Assembly (NCBI RefSeq): GCF_000378445.1
Contig: NZ_KB899716.1
Span: forward strand, 17,391 to 81,390
Reading direction: 5' to 3'
Origin: Deinococcus aquatilis DSM 23025
Lineage (GTDB): Bacteria; Deinococcota; Deinococci; Deinococcales; Deinococcaceae
Length of the DNA: 64,000 nt
The notes beneath the pieces were generated by a model that was not told the DNA's origin, did not search any database, and was given only the letters and a program-made list of their open reading frames with translations. The translations under genes were made by a program, and so were the position numbers. Numbering within the stretch: position 1 is the first letter of the stretch; the number at the start of each line of letters is the position of its first letter. This document shows positions 1 through 12,581 of the stretch, piece after piece.

Positions 1-14
1 GTTAGACTCGCCTG

Positions 15-302
15 CTACTCGTGCTGCGGCCCATAGTCTTTTTCCACATCCACACGCGGCGGGCCGGGCAAAGTCACGCCTTCGTGTGCAGGATCGAGCA
101 GCGTGGGCAGCACGTCTTTCAGGCCCACGGTCAGGTGGCCCGCCGTCCCCTGCACGCCTCCGCTCAGTGGATCGAGTGTCAGGCTCCAGCCCCCGTCCGG
201 CCAGTTCACCCCTGTTTCCAGCCTTTCCCCACGCGCTAGGCTCGCGGCTTCCAGATCGTCCAGGCGCACCCGGACCCGCCCTCCCGTGAACCGAATCTTC
301 AT
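15..302 (-). CDS. DUF7009-like hypothetical protein
   Basis: This small protein of 95 residues begins MKIRFTGGRVRVRLDDLEA and has no signal peptide or membrane segment. It resembles the short DUF7009 proteins seen in Deinococcus; that family has no assigned reaction, and I recognise it only by its general pattern. The ATG at 302 is preferred over upstream in-frame starts because TACACT lies 7 nt upstream, the leaderless layout used by many genes here. It is divergent from the SDR gene that follows, with about 60 bp between the two starts. Confidence 0.7.
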   Translation of the reverse strand: MKIRFTGGRVRVRLDDLEAASLARGERLETGVNWPDGGWSLTLDPLSGGVQGTAGHLTVGLKDVLPTLLDPAHEGVTLPGPPRVDVEKDYGPQHE

Positions 303-365
303 GGCGGGCAGTGTATGGCGGCCACGGGATGATGGGAAGTGGAGCGGCGTGGCATCCTGACGAAC

Positions 366-1382
366 ATGACCACAGCCAGACAGGTTCAGAAGGTGTTGGT
401 ACTGGGCGGCACACGCTTTGTCGGGCGGCATATCGTGGAAGCCCTTCTCTCGGCGGGCCATGAGGTCACGGTGCTGACACGCGGCCAGTCTGTGGACGAA
501 CTGCCCGGTACGGTAGAACGCCTGCAAGGTGACCGCGAGCAGGGTGCGGCGGGCCTACAGGCCCTCAGTGGGCGCAGATGGGATGCCTGTATCGATGTCA
601 GCGGTTACACGCCCGCAGCGGTGCAGGCCAGCACCAACGCCTTGGCAGACAGCGTCAACCGGTATGTCTTTGTCAGCACCGTCAGCGTGTATGCCGAACA
701 ACACCGCCACCCCATCCGTGAGTCCGATCCCCTGCTGCCCGCCGCCCCGGAAGACCTGACTGAAGTAACAGGCGAGAGCTACGGCCCGCTGAAAGTGACC
801 TGTGAACGAATCGTGCAGGATGTTTTCGGAACACGCGCCACCATTCTTCGACCACAGATCGTGGCTGGCCCTTTTGACCACACGGCCCGTTATCCGTACT
901 GGCCCGACCGGGCCGCCCAGTCCCGGCAAGACGGCAGGCCCATGCTGGCTCCGGGCAAAGGCTCGGATCATGTGCAGGTCATCGACGCACGGGATCTCGG
1001 ACGCTTCGCGGTGCGGATTCTGGAAGACGGCACACCCGGCATCTTCAACGTGTCCGGCCCGCGCCTGACCTGGGCGGAATTCATGCAGGCCATCGGCGCA
1101 GAGTCGGTGGTGTGGGTGGACGCCGCGACGCTGGAAGCTCAGGGCATCGGCTGGCGCGACTTGCCACTCTATCTGGCCGATGACAGTGAGCAGGGCGGCC
1201 TGATGGATATAGATGCATCTCCTGCCCTGGCCGCGGGCCTGACCCTCACCGACCCGGCCACCACCGCACGGGATACGCGGGCCTGGAGTGCGGGCCAACA
1301 GACAGCTTATGCCCTGACTCCTGAGCTAGAATCGGCGGCCCTGAATGCCAATCGTGATGTACAGGACGCAGATTCTCAGTAA
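366..1382 (+). CDS. NAD-dependent epimerase/dehydratase (extended SDR)
   Basis: A 338-residue Rossmann-fold protein. The N-terminal nucleotide-binding motif GGTRFVGRHIVEAL and the active-site pair YGPLK (YxxxK) are both present, as in extended short-chain dehydrogenases that act on nucleotide sugars or isoflavone-like substrates. The substrate cannot be read from the sequence. The ATG at 366 is chosen because the nucleotide-binding strand then starts after about 9 residues; an in-frame GTG at 339 would add nine residues. No operon partner is evident: the upstream gene is divergent and the next gene has its own ribosome-binding site. Confidence 0.8.
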   Translation: MTTARQVQKVLVLGGTRFVGRHIVEALLSAGHEVTVLTRGQSVDELPGTVERLQGDREQGAAGLQALSGRRWDACIDVSGYTPAAVQASTNALADSVNRYVFVSTVSVYAEQHRHPIRESDPLLPAAPEDLTEVTGESYGPLKVTCERIVQDVFGTRATILRPQIVAGPFDHTARYPYWPDRAAQSRQDGRPMLAPGKGSDHVQVIDARDLGRFAVRILEDGTPGIFNVSGPRLTWAEFMQAIGAESVVWVDAATLEAQGIGWRDLPLYLADDSEQGGLMDIDASPALAAGLTLTDPATTARDTRAWSAGQQTAYALTPELESAALNANRDVQDADSQ

Positions 1383-1520
1383 TCCCGACGGGCTTCTGCA
1401 TCACTTCTTCAAAAACTGTGCCAACTCTTCAACAACGCTGCATCGGAACTTAAAACGTGCCGCCTAACCTCTGGGCAACAGGGAAGCCGAGAACGGCCCC
1501 TGAACACCCGGAGGAACATC

Positions 1521-1937
1521 ATGAAGAACCTGAAATTGCCCGTCCTGACCGCCACTCTGCTGCTGACCGCCACCTTCACCGCTGCTCAGGCCCAGAGCGG
1601 TCTACAGAGACTCAGCGCCGACACCGACGCGGCGAATGTCTATTTTATGGTCGATACTGGACGGGCAGGAGCCGTGGATCTATTCGTGGATGGTCAGAAA
1701 GTCGTGGCACAGGCCCTAGCGACCGACGCGGCCACCCTCCTCAATCTCACGCCGGGCAGCCATGACATTCTGGTCAAAACCGCCTACGACGGAATGACCA
1801 TCGCTCAGAGCACGATCAATGTCGCTCTTGACCAATGGTATGCCCTGGGAGTTCAGAATAATGACACCGCGACGGACTACGACCTGACGTTTGTGAGTGG
1901 GAGCCGCAACGTTCAGCAGTTCTTGGACGGCAATTGA
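1521..1937 (+). CDS. Secreted DUF4397 domain protein
   Basis: A 138-residue protein with a clear signal peptide (MKNLKLPVLTATLLLTATFT, then an AQAQ cleavage region). The mature part has the pattern of a DUF4397 domain: VYFMVDTGRAGAVDLFVDG followed by LTPGSHDILV. Such domains are extracytoplasmic beta-sandwich modules, often adhesion-like, with no known enzyme activity. A strong GGAGG sits about 7 nt upstream of the ATG, so this gene uses a ribosome-binding site. It is monocistronic and closed by a strong terminator just downstream. The function is not known. Confidence 0.75.
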   Translation: MKNLKLPVLTATLLLTATFTAAQAQSGLQRLSADTDAANVYFMVDTGRAGAVDLFVDGQKVVAQALATDAATLLNLTPGSHDILVKTAYDGMTIAQSTINVALDQWYALGVQNNDTATDYDLTFVSGSRNVQQFLDGN

Positions 1938-1955
1938 ACTGCTGGAAACCAATTT

Positions 1956-1993
1956 AAGCGATCCCCTCCGTCAGACGAGGGGATCGCTTTTTT
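1956..1993 (+). terminator. Intrinsic terminator after DUF4397 gene
   Basis: A perfect stem (AAGCGATCCCCTC pairing with GAGGGGATCGCTT, loop CGTCAGAC) is followed directly by a run of T. It isolates the secreted-protein gene from dnaA. Confidence 0.92.
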
Positions 1994-2084
1994 GTATCGA
2001 ATGCGGCCAGAATCACGTGGCTAGAGACTGTGAAATCTCAGAAGCGGGACATCCTGAAAGGCAACAGGTCAAAGAAACCGGGAA

Positions 2085-2093
2085 TGGTATGCT
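2085..2093 (+). promoter_or_regulatory. Candidate dnaA promoter (extended -10)
   Basis: TGGTATGCT is an extended -10 element (TGn plus TATGCT at 2088-2093) with no good -35 match. It would give a dnaA leader of about 55-60 nt. This is inferred from motif match only. Confidence 0.4.
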
Positions 2094-2157
2094 GGCCTGA
2101 CATGGGCTGAAGCAAAATCAAATCAGTCCAACGCAGGCCAGAAGGGGGGTGTGCTTT

Positions 2158-3528
<1,371 letters not shown>

Positions 3529-3875
3529 TCAGGACGGTGTTTTACGTACAGATAAAAATAAGTTCCATCCAGCGTTCCAAAACCGTGTGCAGAGTTTCAC
3601 AAGCTGTGGATAAACCTGTGGATAACCTGTGGATAAGTGCCTTTTTTCTGTGGATAAAATTGTGGATAACCCAAGGTCATTTGACCCCTGTGGATAAGTG
3701 CCGATTTTATCCACAGGTTATCCACAGGAAGATGCCAGTTATCCACAATTTTGTCCACAGGCCAAACATGCGCCCAGCGCTCCTCTAGACCACTTTTCCA
3801 CAGTTTCCACAGGCCCTATTACTACTACTACTATCTTTTAATTTATATAAAGACAGGTAAAAGATAGGAACGCCC
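3529..3875 (+). other. oriC: DnaA boxes, GC cluster, DnaA-trios, AT-rich region
   Basis: The dnaA-dnaN gap holds nine perfect 9-mers. Six TGTGGATAA lie at 3605, 3617, 3628, 3649, 3661 and 3689. Three TTATCCACA in the opposite orientation lie at 3707, 3718 and 3739. Relaxed copies occur at 3751 (TTGTCCACA), 3794 (TTTTCCACA) and about 3805. After the last relaxed box comes GGCCC and then 3816-3835, a run of TAC/TAT triplets that reads TAG TAG TAG TAG TAA TAG on the other strand. This is the DnaA-trio pattern described in Bacillus subtilis. The AT-rich stretch that follows (about 3831-3852) is the likely unwinding site. No protein-coding gene is credible here. Confidence 0.95.
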
Positions 3876-3933
3876 CATGAGGGGTCAAATTAGATTCTGT
3901 CCCCTCCCCTTCTCCACCAAGAGGTCACCGATT

Positions 3934-5016
3934 ATGAGAGCGCATATCACCAAAAAAATTCTGAGCGAAGGTCTAGGACTCCTTGAGCGTGTGATTCCTA
4001 GCCGGAGCAGTAATCCCCTCCTGACCTCGCTGAAAGTGGAAGCCACTGAAGCGGGCCTGACCTTGAGTGGGACGAATCTGGAAATCGACCTGTCCTGTTT
4101 TGTGCCCGCAGAGGTTCAGACCCCACAAAACTTTGTCATTCCGGCCCATTTATTCGCTCAGATCGTTCGCAGCTTGGGCGGCGAACTCGTGGAACTGGAA
4201 TTGACTGGAAACGAACTCGCCGTGCGTGCTGGCGGCTCAAATTTCAAGTTGCAGACTGGGGATCTGGAAGCCTATCCGCCTCTGTCTTTTCCCACGCAGG
4301 CCGACGTGAGCCTGGATGCCGGAGAACTTTCACGGGCCTTCGGTAGCGTGCGCTACGCCGCCAGCAATGAAGCTTTTCAGGCGGTCTTCCGGGGCATCAA
4401 GCTGGAACACCGGGGTGAAACGGCGCGGGTCGTCGCTTCTGACGGCTACCGCGTGGCGATCCGGGATTTCCCGGCCAGTGGAGACGGTAAAAATCTGATC
4501 GTGCCTGCCCGCAGCGCCGACGAACTGATTCGTGTGCTGAAGGACGGCGAGGCCCGGTTTACCTACGGTGAGGGCATGCTGACCGTGACCACCGACCGCG
4601 TCCGCATGAATCTGAAACTTCTGGATGGAGACTTTCCCGACTATGAGCGTGTGATCCCCAAAGACATTCGTTTGCAGGTCACCCTGCCTGCCACGGCCCT
4701 CAAGGACGCTGTAAACCGCGTTGCTGTGCTGGCCGACAAAAATGCCAACAACCGCGTGGAATTTCAGGTATCGCAGGGCAAGTTGCTGCTGGCTGCAGAG
4801 GGCGACTATGGCCGCGCCCAGGACACGTTGGATGTGGTTCAGGGCGGCACGGAACCAGCCATGAGTCTGGCGTTCAATGCCCGGCATGTCCTGGATGCCC
4901 TCGGTCCCATTGAAGGAGACGCCGAGCTTTTGTTCAGCGGCTCTACAAGCCCCGCCATCTTCCGTGCCAGCGGTGGAGGCGGTTATATGGCCGTCATGGT
5001 CACGCTGCGCGTCTGA
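3934..5016 (+). CDS. dnaN: DNA polymerase III beta sliding clamp
   Basis: This is the ring-shaped processivity clamp that tethers Pol III and other DNA enzymes to DNA. The 360-residue length and three-fold repeat layout fit the family, as do the N-terminus [33 protein letters not shown] and the C-terminal strand [10 protein letters not shown]. The ATG at 3934 is chosen because AGAGGT lies about 8 nt upstream and the family starts here; the open frame continues 19 codons further upstream without homology. dnaA-oriC-dnaN is the standard order at bacterial origins. Confidence 0.97.
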   Translation: MRAHITKKILSEGLGLLERVIPSRSSNPLLTSLKVEATEAGLTLSGTNLEIDLSCFVPAEVQTPQNFVIPAHLFAQIVRSLGGELVELELTGNELAVRAGGSNFKLQTGDLEAYPPLSFPTQADVSLDAGELSRAFGSVRYAASNEAFQAVFRGIKLEHRGETARVVASDGYRVAIRDFPASGDGKNLIVPARSADELIRVLKDGEARFTYGEGMLTVTTDRVRMNLKLLDGDFPDYERVIPKDIRLQVTLPATALKDAVNRVAVLADKNANNRVEFQVSQGKLLLAAEGDYGRAQDTLDVVQGGTEPAMSLAFNARHVLDALGPIEGDAELLFSGSTSPAIFRASGGGGYMAVMVTLRV

Positions 5017-5262
5017 GGGGCCAGTGGAGGGCAGCGTGGGCATCTCTTGCCGCACTCGCCTGTGTCAGTTGCGAGCTGCTCGGATATTTTGGCAGTGATG
5101 CGCAGGTAGCCGAGACTTCTCAAATCGAAATCCAATCGAGATCAACGCGGCAGGATTCAAGGCGGGCGACCGCGTTAGACCGGGTGCATCCAGATCTGAC
5201 ATGGGGCGCTTATAGTGTTCCAAGTACACCTACCCTCCCGGCAGCTTAGGAGCGCGGGTTGA

Positions 5263-6579
<1,317 letters not shown>

Positions 6580-6594
6580 GCCTCATCTTGGCCC

Positions 6595-6639
6595 GGACAG
6601 GTGGGCGGTGGGGCCTTGACCCTTGCCGCCCACCTGTCC
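6595..6639 (+). terminator. Long hairpin after eno
   Basis: A 14-bp stem (GGACAGGTGGGCGG pairing with CCGCCCACCTGTCC) with a 17-nt loop follows the eno stop. No T-run follows, so it may be a weak terminator or an mRNA-stabilising hairpin between eno and pyk. Confidence 0.55.
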
Positions 6640-6718
6640 AGAAGAATTTGGAATCCTTTCCATCCGAAGCAGGTACCGGTTCTAGAGCAGGCACTCTCTA
6701 CAAAAGCAGGTAACACAC

Positions 6719-8170
6719 ATGAAGCACTTTGACCGCGCCACCAAAATTGTTGCCACCATCGGCCCCGCCAGCCGCAGCCCTGAAGTCCTGGGCCGCATGA
6801 TCGACGCGGGCCTGAACGTGGTCCGCATGAACTTCAGTCACGGCGATCCCGATGATCACCGTCAGACTTTCGAGATGGTTCGCAAATTGGCCGATGAGAA
6901 GGGCGTCAGCATCGGCATTCTTCAGGATCTTCAGGGGCCGAAAATTCGTGTGGCCCGCTTTGCTGAAGGCTCGGTCACGCTGGTCAAGGGCCAGAAATTC
7001 GTGATTACGATGGACGACGACGTGGAAGGCACCGCCGAGCGCGTGGGCACCACCTACAAGGGACTCGCGCTGGACGTGCATCCCGGCATGGCCCTGCTGC
7101 TGGACGACGGCAACATGGCTCTGCGCGTAGACGGCGTGCGCGGCAACGACGTGCAGACCACGGTGGTCGTGGGCGGCGTTCTGAAAAACAACAAGGGGAT
7201 CAACGTTCCTGAAGCCGACCTGTCGGTGCCCGCGCTGTCTGACAAGGACGTGCAGGACATGGAATTCGGTGCCCAGTTGGGCGTGGATTGGGTGGCCCTG
7301 AGCTTTGTTCGCAGCCGCGACGACCTGCTGCTGGCCCGTCATTACCTCTCCCGCTTTGGCAGCCGCGCCAAGCTGATGGCGAAGATCGAGAAGCCTCAGG
7401 CCGTAGACCGCTTTGAAGACATCCTGAAAGAAGTGGACGGCATCATGGTGGCTCGTGGCGATCTCGGCGTAGAAATGCGTGCCGAGCAGGTTCCCACCAT
7501 TCAGAAGCGCATCATCCGCATGTGCCGTGAAGCAGGCAAACCCGTGATCACGGCCACGCAGATGTTGGAAAGCATGATCAGCCTGCCGCGTCCGACCCGC
7601 GCCGAGGCGTCTGACGTAGCCAACGCCATCTACGACGGCACCGACGCCGTCATGCTGTCGGCGGAGTCGGCGGCGGGGATGTACCCAGTCGAGTCTGTGG
7701 CGATGATGGACCGAATCGCCCGCGAAGCCGAGGGCAGCGAACACTACGCCATGTTGCAGCGTCAACTGGTCGTGGATACCGAACTGGCGCAGGATTCTAT
7801 CGCTTACGCGGCCTGTAGCATCGGCGAGAAGCTGGATTCGCCCGCCATCGTGACCTTTACCAGCACTGGCGGCGCGGCGGCCCGCATTGCCAAGAACCGG
7901 CCTCCACTGGCAATTCTTGCCCTCACGCCCAACATCCAGACGCGTAATCAGCTGGCGCTGTCATGGGGCGTCGTGCCGATGCTCAGCGAGGACCCCCGCG
8001 ATACCGACGACATGGTCCGCATTGCCAACGACGAATTGAAAAAGAGTGGGCTGGCTGATGTAGGCGACCGCTACGTGATCACGGCGGGTGTGCCGTTCGG
8101 CGTGCGTGGTACCACCAACATGCTGCGCGTCGAGCGTCTGCGCGAAGAGGACATGAGTACGCGAGTCTGA
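6719..8170 (+). CDS. pyk: Pyruvate kinase
   Basis: Pyruvate kinase makes pyruvate and ATP from phosphoenolpyruvate and ADP, the last step of glycolysis. The 483-residue protein shows the family start TKIVATIGPASRSPEVLGRMIDAGLNVVRMNFSHG, the active-site region LMAKIEKPQAVDRF, DGIMVARGDLGVEM and the ADP-site segment TATQMLESM. The B domain (about residues 70-165) and C-terminal regulatory domain are complete. The ATG at 6719 has AGGT 7 nt upstream. A hairpin terminator follows, and its T-run runs into the first DnaA box of a second box cluster. Confidence 0.97.
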   Translation: MKHFDRATKIVATIGPASRSPEVLGRMIDAGLNVVRMNFSHGDPDDHRQTFEMVRKLADEKGVSIGILQDLQGPKIRVARFAEGSVTLVKGQKFVITMDDDVEGTAERVGTTYKGLALDVHPGMALLLDDGNMALRVDGVRGNDVQTTVVVGGVLKNNKGINVPEADLSVPALSDKDVQDMEFGAQLGVDWVALSFVRSRDDLLLARHYLSRFGSRAKLMAKIEKPQAVDRFEDILKEVDGIMVARGDLGVEMRAEQVPTIQKRIIRMCREAGKPVITATQMLESMISLPRPTRAEASDVANAIYDGTDAVMLSAESAAGMYPVESVAMMDRIAREAEGSEHYAMLQRQLVVDTELAQDSIAYAACSIGEKLDSPAIVTFTSTGGAAARIAKNRPPLAILALTPNIQTRNQLALSWGVVPMLSEDPRDTDDMVRIANDELKKSGLADVGDRYVITAGVPFGVRGTTNMLRVERLREEDMSTRV

Positions 8171-8186
8171 TCTCACCCACAATTCT

Positions 8187-8233
8187 GACCTGACCAACCC
8201 CACCGCCAAGTGTGATGGGGTGGTCAGGCTTTT
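8187..8233 (+). terminator. Intrinsic terminator after pyk
   Basis: The stem CCTGACCANCCCCA pairs with TGGGGTGGTCAGG and is followed by CTTTT. The terminal T residues overlap the first DnaA box at 8232. Confidence 0.75.
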
Positions 8234-8357
8234 ATCCACAGGGACGCAGTTTATCCACACGCCACCTGTGGATAACTTTGTGCTGTAAATAGAATTTTTT
8301 CCGCTCAGGCACGTTATCCACAGCCTGGGGTGGTTGTCCACACCATCCTGTGCATAA
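8232..8357. promoter_or_regulatory. Second DnaA-box cluster
   Basis: Four perfect boxes lie between pyk and tyrS: TTATCCACA at 8232, 8251 and 8314, and TGTGGATAA at 8267. Two one-mismatch boxes lie at 8334 (TTGTCCACA) and 8349 (TGTGCATAA). An AT-rich run (GTAAATAGAATTTTTT) sits between the third and fourth. This is 4.5 kb from oriC, in a gap of 290 bp that contains no gene. It could titrate DnaA, form part of a bipartite origin, or regulate neighbouring genes. Confidence 0.85.
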
Positions 8358-8460
8358 CTTTGCGTGCATGGCCCCTGGGCAGTGCCAAATCCGGCCATCA
8401 AGGGCAGGGCCGAAGAAGCCGCTGTGCGGACCATGAACGCCCCGTGAAGGTCATCTTGGT

Positions 8461-10211
<1,751 letters not shown>

Positions 10212-10233
10212 ACCGGAACCGTTCTGCCCTTGC

Positions 10234-10290
10234 TTACGCCAGACGCCCCGACTTGCGGCGGGGTGAATACGGCGGGCGAGCGAACGTCAT
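10234..10290 (-). CDS. 18-residue leaderless small ORF in tyrS leader
   Basis: The ORF encodes MTFARPPYSPRRKSGRLA, a basic peptide with one tyrosine codon (TAT, codon 8). TACCCT lies exactly 6 nt before the ATG, matching the leaderless promoters of this window. The stop codon is followed by a region that can base-pair with the beginning of the transcript (TGCCCTT with AAGGGCA) and then by the tyrS terminator. It may be an attenuator leader peptide or a stand-alone microprotein gene. No family is recognised, and it is too short for homology reasoning. Confidence 0.45.
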   Translation of the reverse strand: MTFARPPYSPRRKSGRLA

Positions 10291-10342
10291 AAGGGCAGGG
10301 TAGCACAGCTTTACCGTGCCCCGCTCTCATTGCATACATCCC

Positions 10343-10383
10343 AAAAACAGCGCAGCCCCCGCCGGAAACAGGCGGGGGGCGCG
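10343..10383 (-). terminator. Intrinsic terminator of candidate small RNA
   Basis: On the minus strand CGCGCCCCCCGCC pairs with GGCGGGGGCTGCG (loop TGTTTCC), followed by CTGTTTTT. It ends the transcript that starts near 10471. Confidence 0.75.
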
Positions 10384-10471
10384 GGTTAAGACTGAGGTTG
10401 GGTCAGCGGTCGCCCCGCTGTGATCCCTCCGGGTTAGCGAACAAGTGCACCGATGGCACTTCCATTCCGGT
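10343..10471 (-). ncRNA. Candidate small RNA upstream of tyrS
   Basis: A transcript of about 129 nt is predicted from a near-consensus sigma-70 promoter to an intrinsic terminator. It contains local stems, such as AAGTGC/GTGCACTT and AGCGG/CCGCT, and no convincing ORF. It does not show the conserved core of SRP RNA, tmRNA, 6S RNA or a T-box. It may be a free small RNA or the first part of a two-stage tyrS leader. I cannot assign a family. Confidence 0.55.
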
Positions 10472-10477
10472 ATCAGC

Positions 10478-10506
10478 ATAATATGATATAGACAGAATAC
10501 TGTCAA
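10478..10506 (-). promoter_or_regulatory. Near-consensus promoter of candidate small RNA
   Basis: On the minus strand TTGACA (10501-10506) is separated by exactly 17 bp from TATTAT (10478-10483), with an AT-rich stretch upstream. This is one of the best sigma-70 promoters in the window. Confidence 0.8.
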
Positions 10507-10666
10507 TATATATGTGAATATACCCAAAGTCACAAATTCAGTCCAGACTCTAAGAGCCTGCTGAGACGGGCAAGCTGAAGCATGGGTGAGCGCATACTGC
10601 CTAGCTAGGCCAGGTGGCCTACTGCCCAGATTGGCGCTTCAAAGGTGCTCAGTGCAGGATGTTGTC

Positions 10667-11605
10667 ATGTCTGAATCGCTCAAACCGTCCACCCACACGC
10701 CATTCACGCTACGCCTATTCCAGAATACCGATGCTGAGGCGGTGGCTCAGGTCTTGACAGACGGTGTTCGTGGGCACTGGACCTATAGCGCCGAGCAATT
10801 TCGGGAAGACGGGCAACCGGACCGCTTGCGCTTGGTGGCGGTGCAGGGTGGGCGTCTGGTGGCAACAGCCCGGATTGCTCCATTCGGCTCGGGCGCACCG
10901 GATGCCCTGCGGCTGGATCTGGCAGGCGACGGCGCAGCCTTCGGGCCGCTCTATCTGGCCACGTTGGGCCGCCTGCCCGCTGGGTTTTCCCGCCTGCTGG
11001 CCGTGATCCGCGAGGACTGGCCGGAAACGATGCGCTTTTTTGCGGCGGCAGGCTTCCGCAACGCCTGGCAATCGTGGGGCGCACATCTGGACTTGTCGGG
11101 CTTTGAATTTGCCCCCTTCCAACCTCTGGAGAAACGCCTGTTTTTGGAGGGCTACGAGGTGGAACGCCTGGGGCGAGATGCTGCAAACGCTGACTGGGAC
11201 GCCCTGTATGCCCTGTATCAGCAGGGAAGTGCCGATGCTCCGCGCAACCCCACCACCACACCGGACGCCCTGAACGCCGCCGAATTCCGGGAAGTGGTGC
11301 AGCGTGAAGAAGTGGCCTTCGTGGTGCGCTGGCGCGGGCAACTGGTCGCCAGTACCCGCCTGACCCCACACGGCGCAGAGGTAGAAACCGAACATACCGT
11401 GACCCACGCCGCGCACCGTTCACGCGGCCTCGCCACGCTGGTGAAGGCCCACGCCCTGGCCTGGGCCAGAGCCGAGGGGTTTTCTTCTGCCGGAACCGGG
11501 GGAACGGTGCTGAATCTGCCCATGCTGCGCGTGAATGCCCGCCTCGGCTATGTACCCGAAGCCATGTGGATCACCTGGGAGCTTGGATTATCGGGGCTGG
11601 CCTAA
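10667..11605 (+). CDS. Tandem GNAT-family N-acetyltransferase
   Basis: A 312-residue protein made of two GNAT-like halves. The second half (about residues 180-312) has the clearer fold, including the acetyl-CoA loop region VTHAAHRSRGLATLVKAHALAWARAEG. The first half (about 15-150) is more degenerate. The substrate is unknown; two-domain GNATs of this type are common in Deinococcus. I start at the ATG at 10667 (MSESLKPSTHTP) because the 27 codons upstream in the open frame look non-coding. It converges on truA. Confidence 0.75.
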   Translation: MSESLKPSTHTPFTLRLFQNTDAEAVAQVLTDGVRGHWTYSAEQFREDGQPDRLRLVAVQGGRLVATARIAPFGSGAPDALRLDLAGDGAAFGPLYLATLGRLPAGFSRLLAVIREDWPETMRFFAAAGFRNAWQSWGAHLDLSGFEFAPFQPLEKRLFLEGYEVERLGRDAANADWDALYALYQQGSADAPRNPTTTPDALNAAEFREVVQREEVAFVVRWRGQLVASTRLTPHGAEVETEHTVTHAAHRSRGLATLVKAHALAWARAEGFSSAGTGGTVLNLPMLRVNARLGYVPEAMWITWELGLSGLA

Positions 11606-11649
11606 TGGTCTAGAGTCCAGGGGTCTAAGACCTGCTTAAAAACTCTGGA

Positions 11650-12501
11650 TTAACCGCGCCTGTACACCAGTTGCCCGTATTCCGCTCCACTGAAGGTCAG
11701 GCCGTGTGCGGGCACGTTGGCCCCTGCACGGGCGCGTTCGCCTCCGCTCAGAATGTCGGCGGTCTGGGCCGGGGTCAGGCGGCCCTGGCCTGCCAGCAGC
11801 AGCGTACCCACCAGGCCGCGCACCATATGACGCAGAAAACTCTCGCCCTGAACGTGAATTTCCCCGATATCTCCAGCGGCCTGAACTTCCAGTCGCCGCA
11901 GTTCCCGCACGGTGTGGCGGTCTTCACGGGTGGCAAAAGCAGCAAAGTCATGGGTGCCGATCAGGACGGCGGCGGCGGCATTCATGGCCTCCTTGTCCAG
12001 CGGCCCGGAGACGTGCAGGGCGCGGTCTGCCCACAGCGGATGCCGTTGCGGGGCTACCCACAGGCGGTAAATGTAGGCACGGCCCGTACAGCCGAATCGG
12101 GCATGAAACCCGGCAGAAGCAGGCGCGGCGTCCAGCACGGACAGATCGGGTGGCAGATGGGCATTCAGGGCGCGGGCCAAACGCTCGGGCGCAAGGCGGA
12201 AGCTGTCCGGTACGTCGATGTGTACGGGCATGGCGTCGGCATGAACACCCGCGTCGGTGCGCCCCGCCGCCACCGGACGCGCCGCCTGCGTTGCCCCCAA
12301 GCGTGCAAACGCTGCGTGCAGGGTGTCCTGCACTGTGCGGGCCTGGGGCTGAGATTGCCAGCCCGCAAATTGTGCGCCGTGGTAGGCCACTGTAAGGCGC
12401 AGACGGACAAACCCGGCAGGCGGAGAAAACAGCTCTGTTGAGAACACTGCTGCTGGCACAGACAGGGGGGCGGATTCGGAAACGGCGACATCGGCAGACA
12501 C
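11650..12501 (-). CDS. truA: tRNA pseudouridine(38-40) synthase TruA
   Basis: TruA converts uridines 38-40 in the tRNA anticodon stem to pseudouridine. The catalytic aspartate is in the family motif [11 protein letters not shown], and the [12 protein letters not shown] start of the fold and the RAYIYRLW segment are present. The 283-residue length includes about 30 extra N-terminal residues. The GTG start at 12501 is supported by TAGCCT exactly 6 nt upstream, the leaderless layout. The gene is divergent from the M23 peptidase gene, with 80 bp between starts. Confidence 0.93.
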   Translation of the reverse strand: MSADVAVSESAPLSVPAAVFSTELFSPPAGFVRLRLTVAYHGAQFAGWQSQPQARTVQDTLHAAFARLGATQAARPVAAGRTDAGVHADAMPVHIDVPDSFRLAPERLARALNAHLPPDLSVLDAAPASAGFHARFGCTGRAYIYRLWVAPQRHPLWADRALHVSGPLDKEAMNAAAAVLIGTHDFAAFATREDRHTVRELRRLEVQAAGDIGEIHVQGESFLRHMVRGLVGTLLLAGQGRLTPAQTADILSGGERARAGANVPAHGLTFSGAEYGQLVYRRG

Positions 12502-12581
12502 CTCAGCAGGCTAGCGGATCAGTCACAGGCGGCAGGCACGCTCTCAGCCTAAAACGTGTTCAGGCCGTTATCCTGTGGCCT

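Noticed and set aside
10343..10471. SRP (4.5S) RNA or tmRNA
   Set aside because: The universally conserved SRP loop and the tmRNA alanine-tRNA-like ends are not present.
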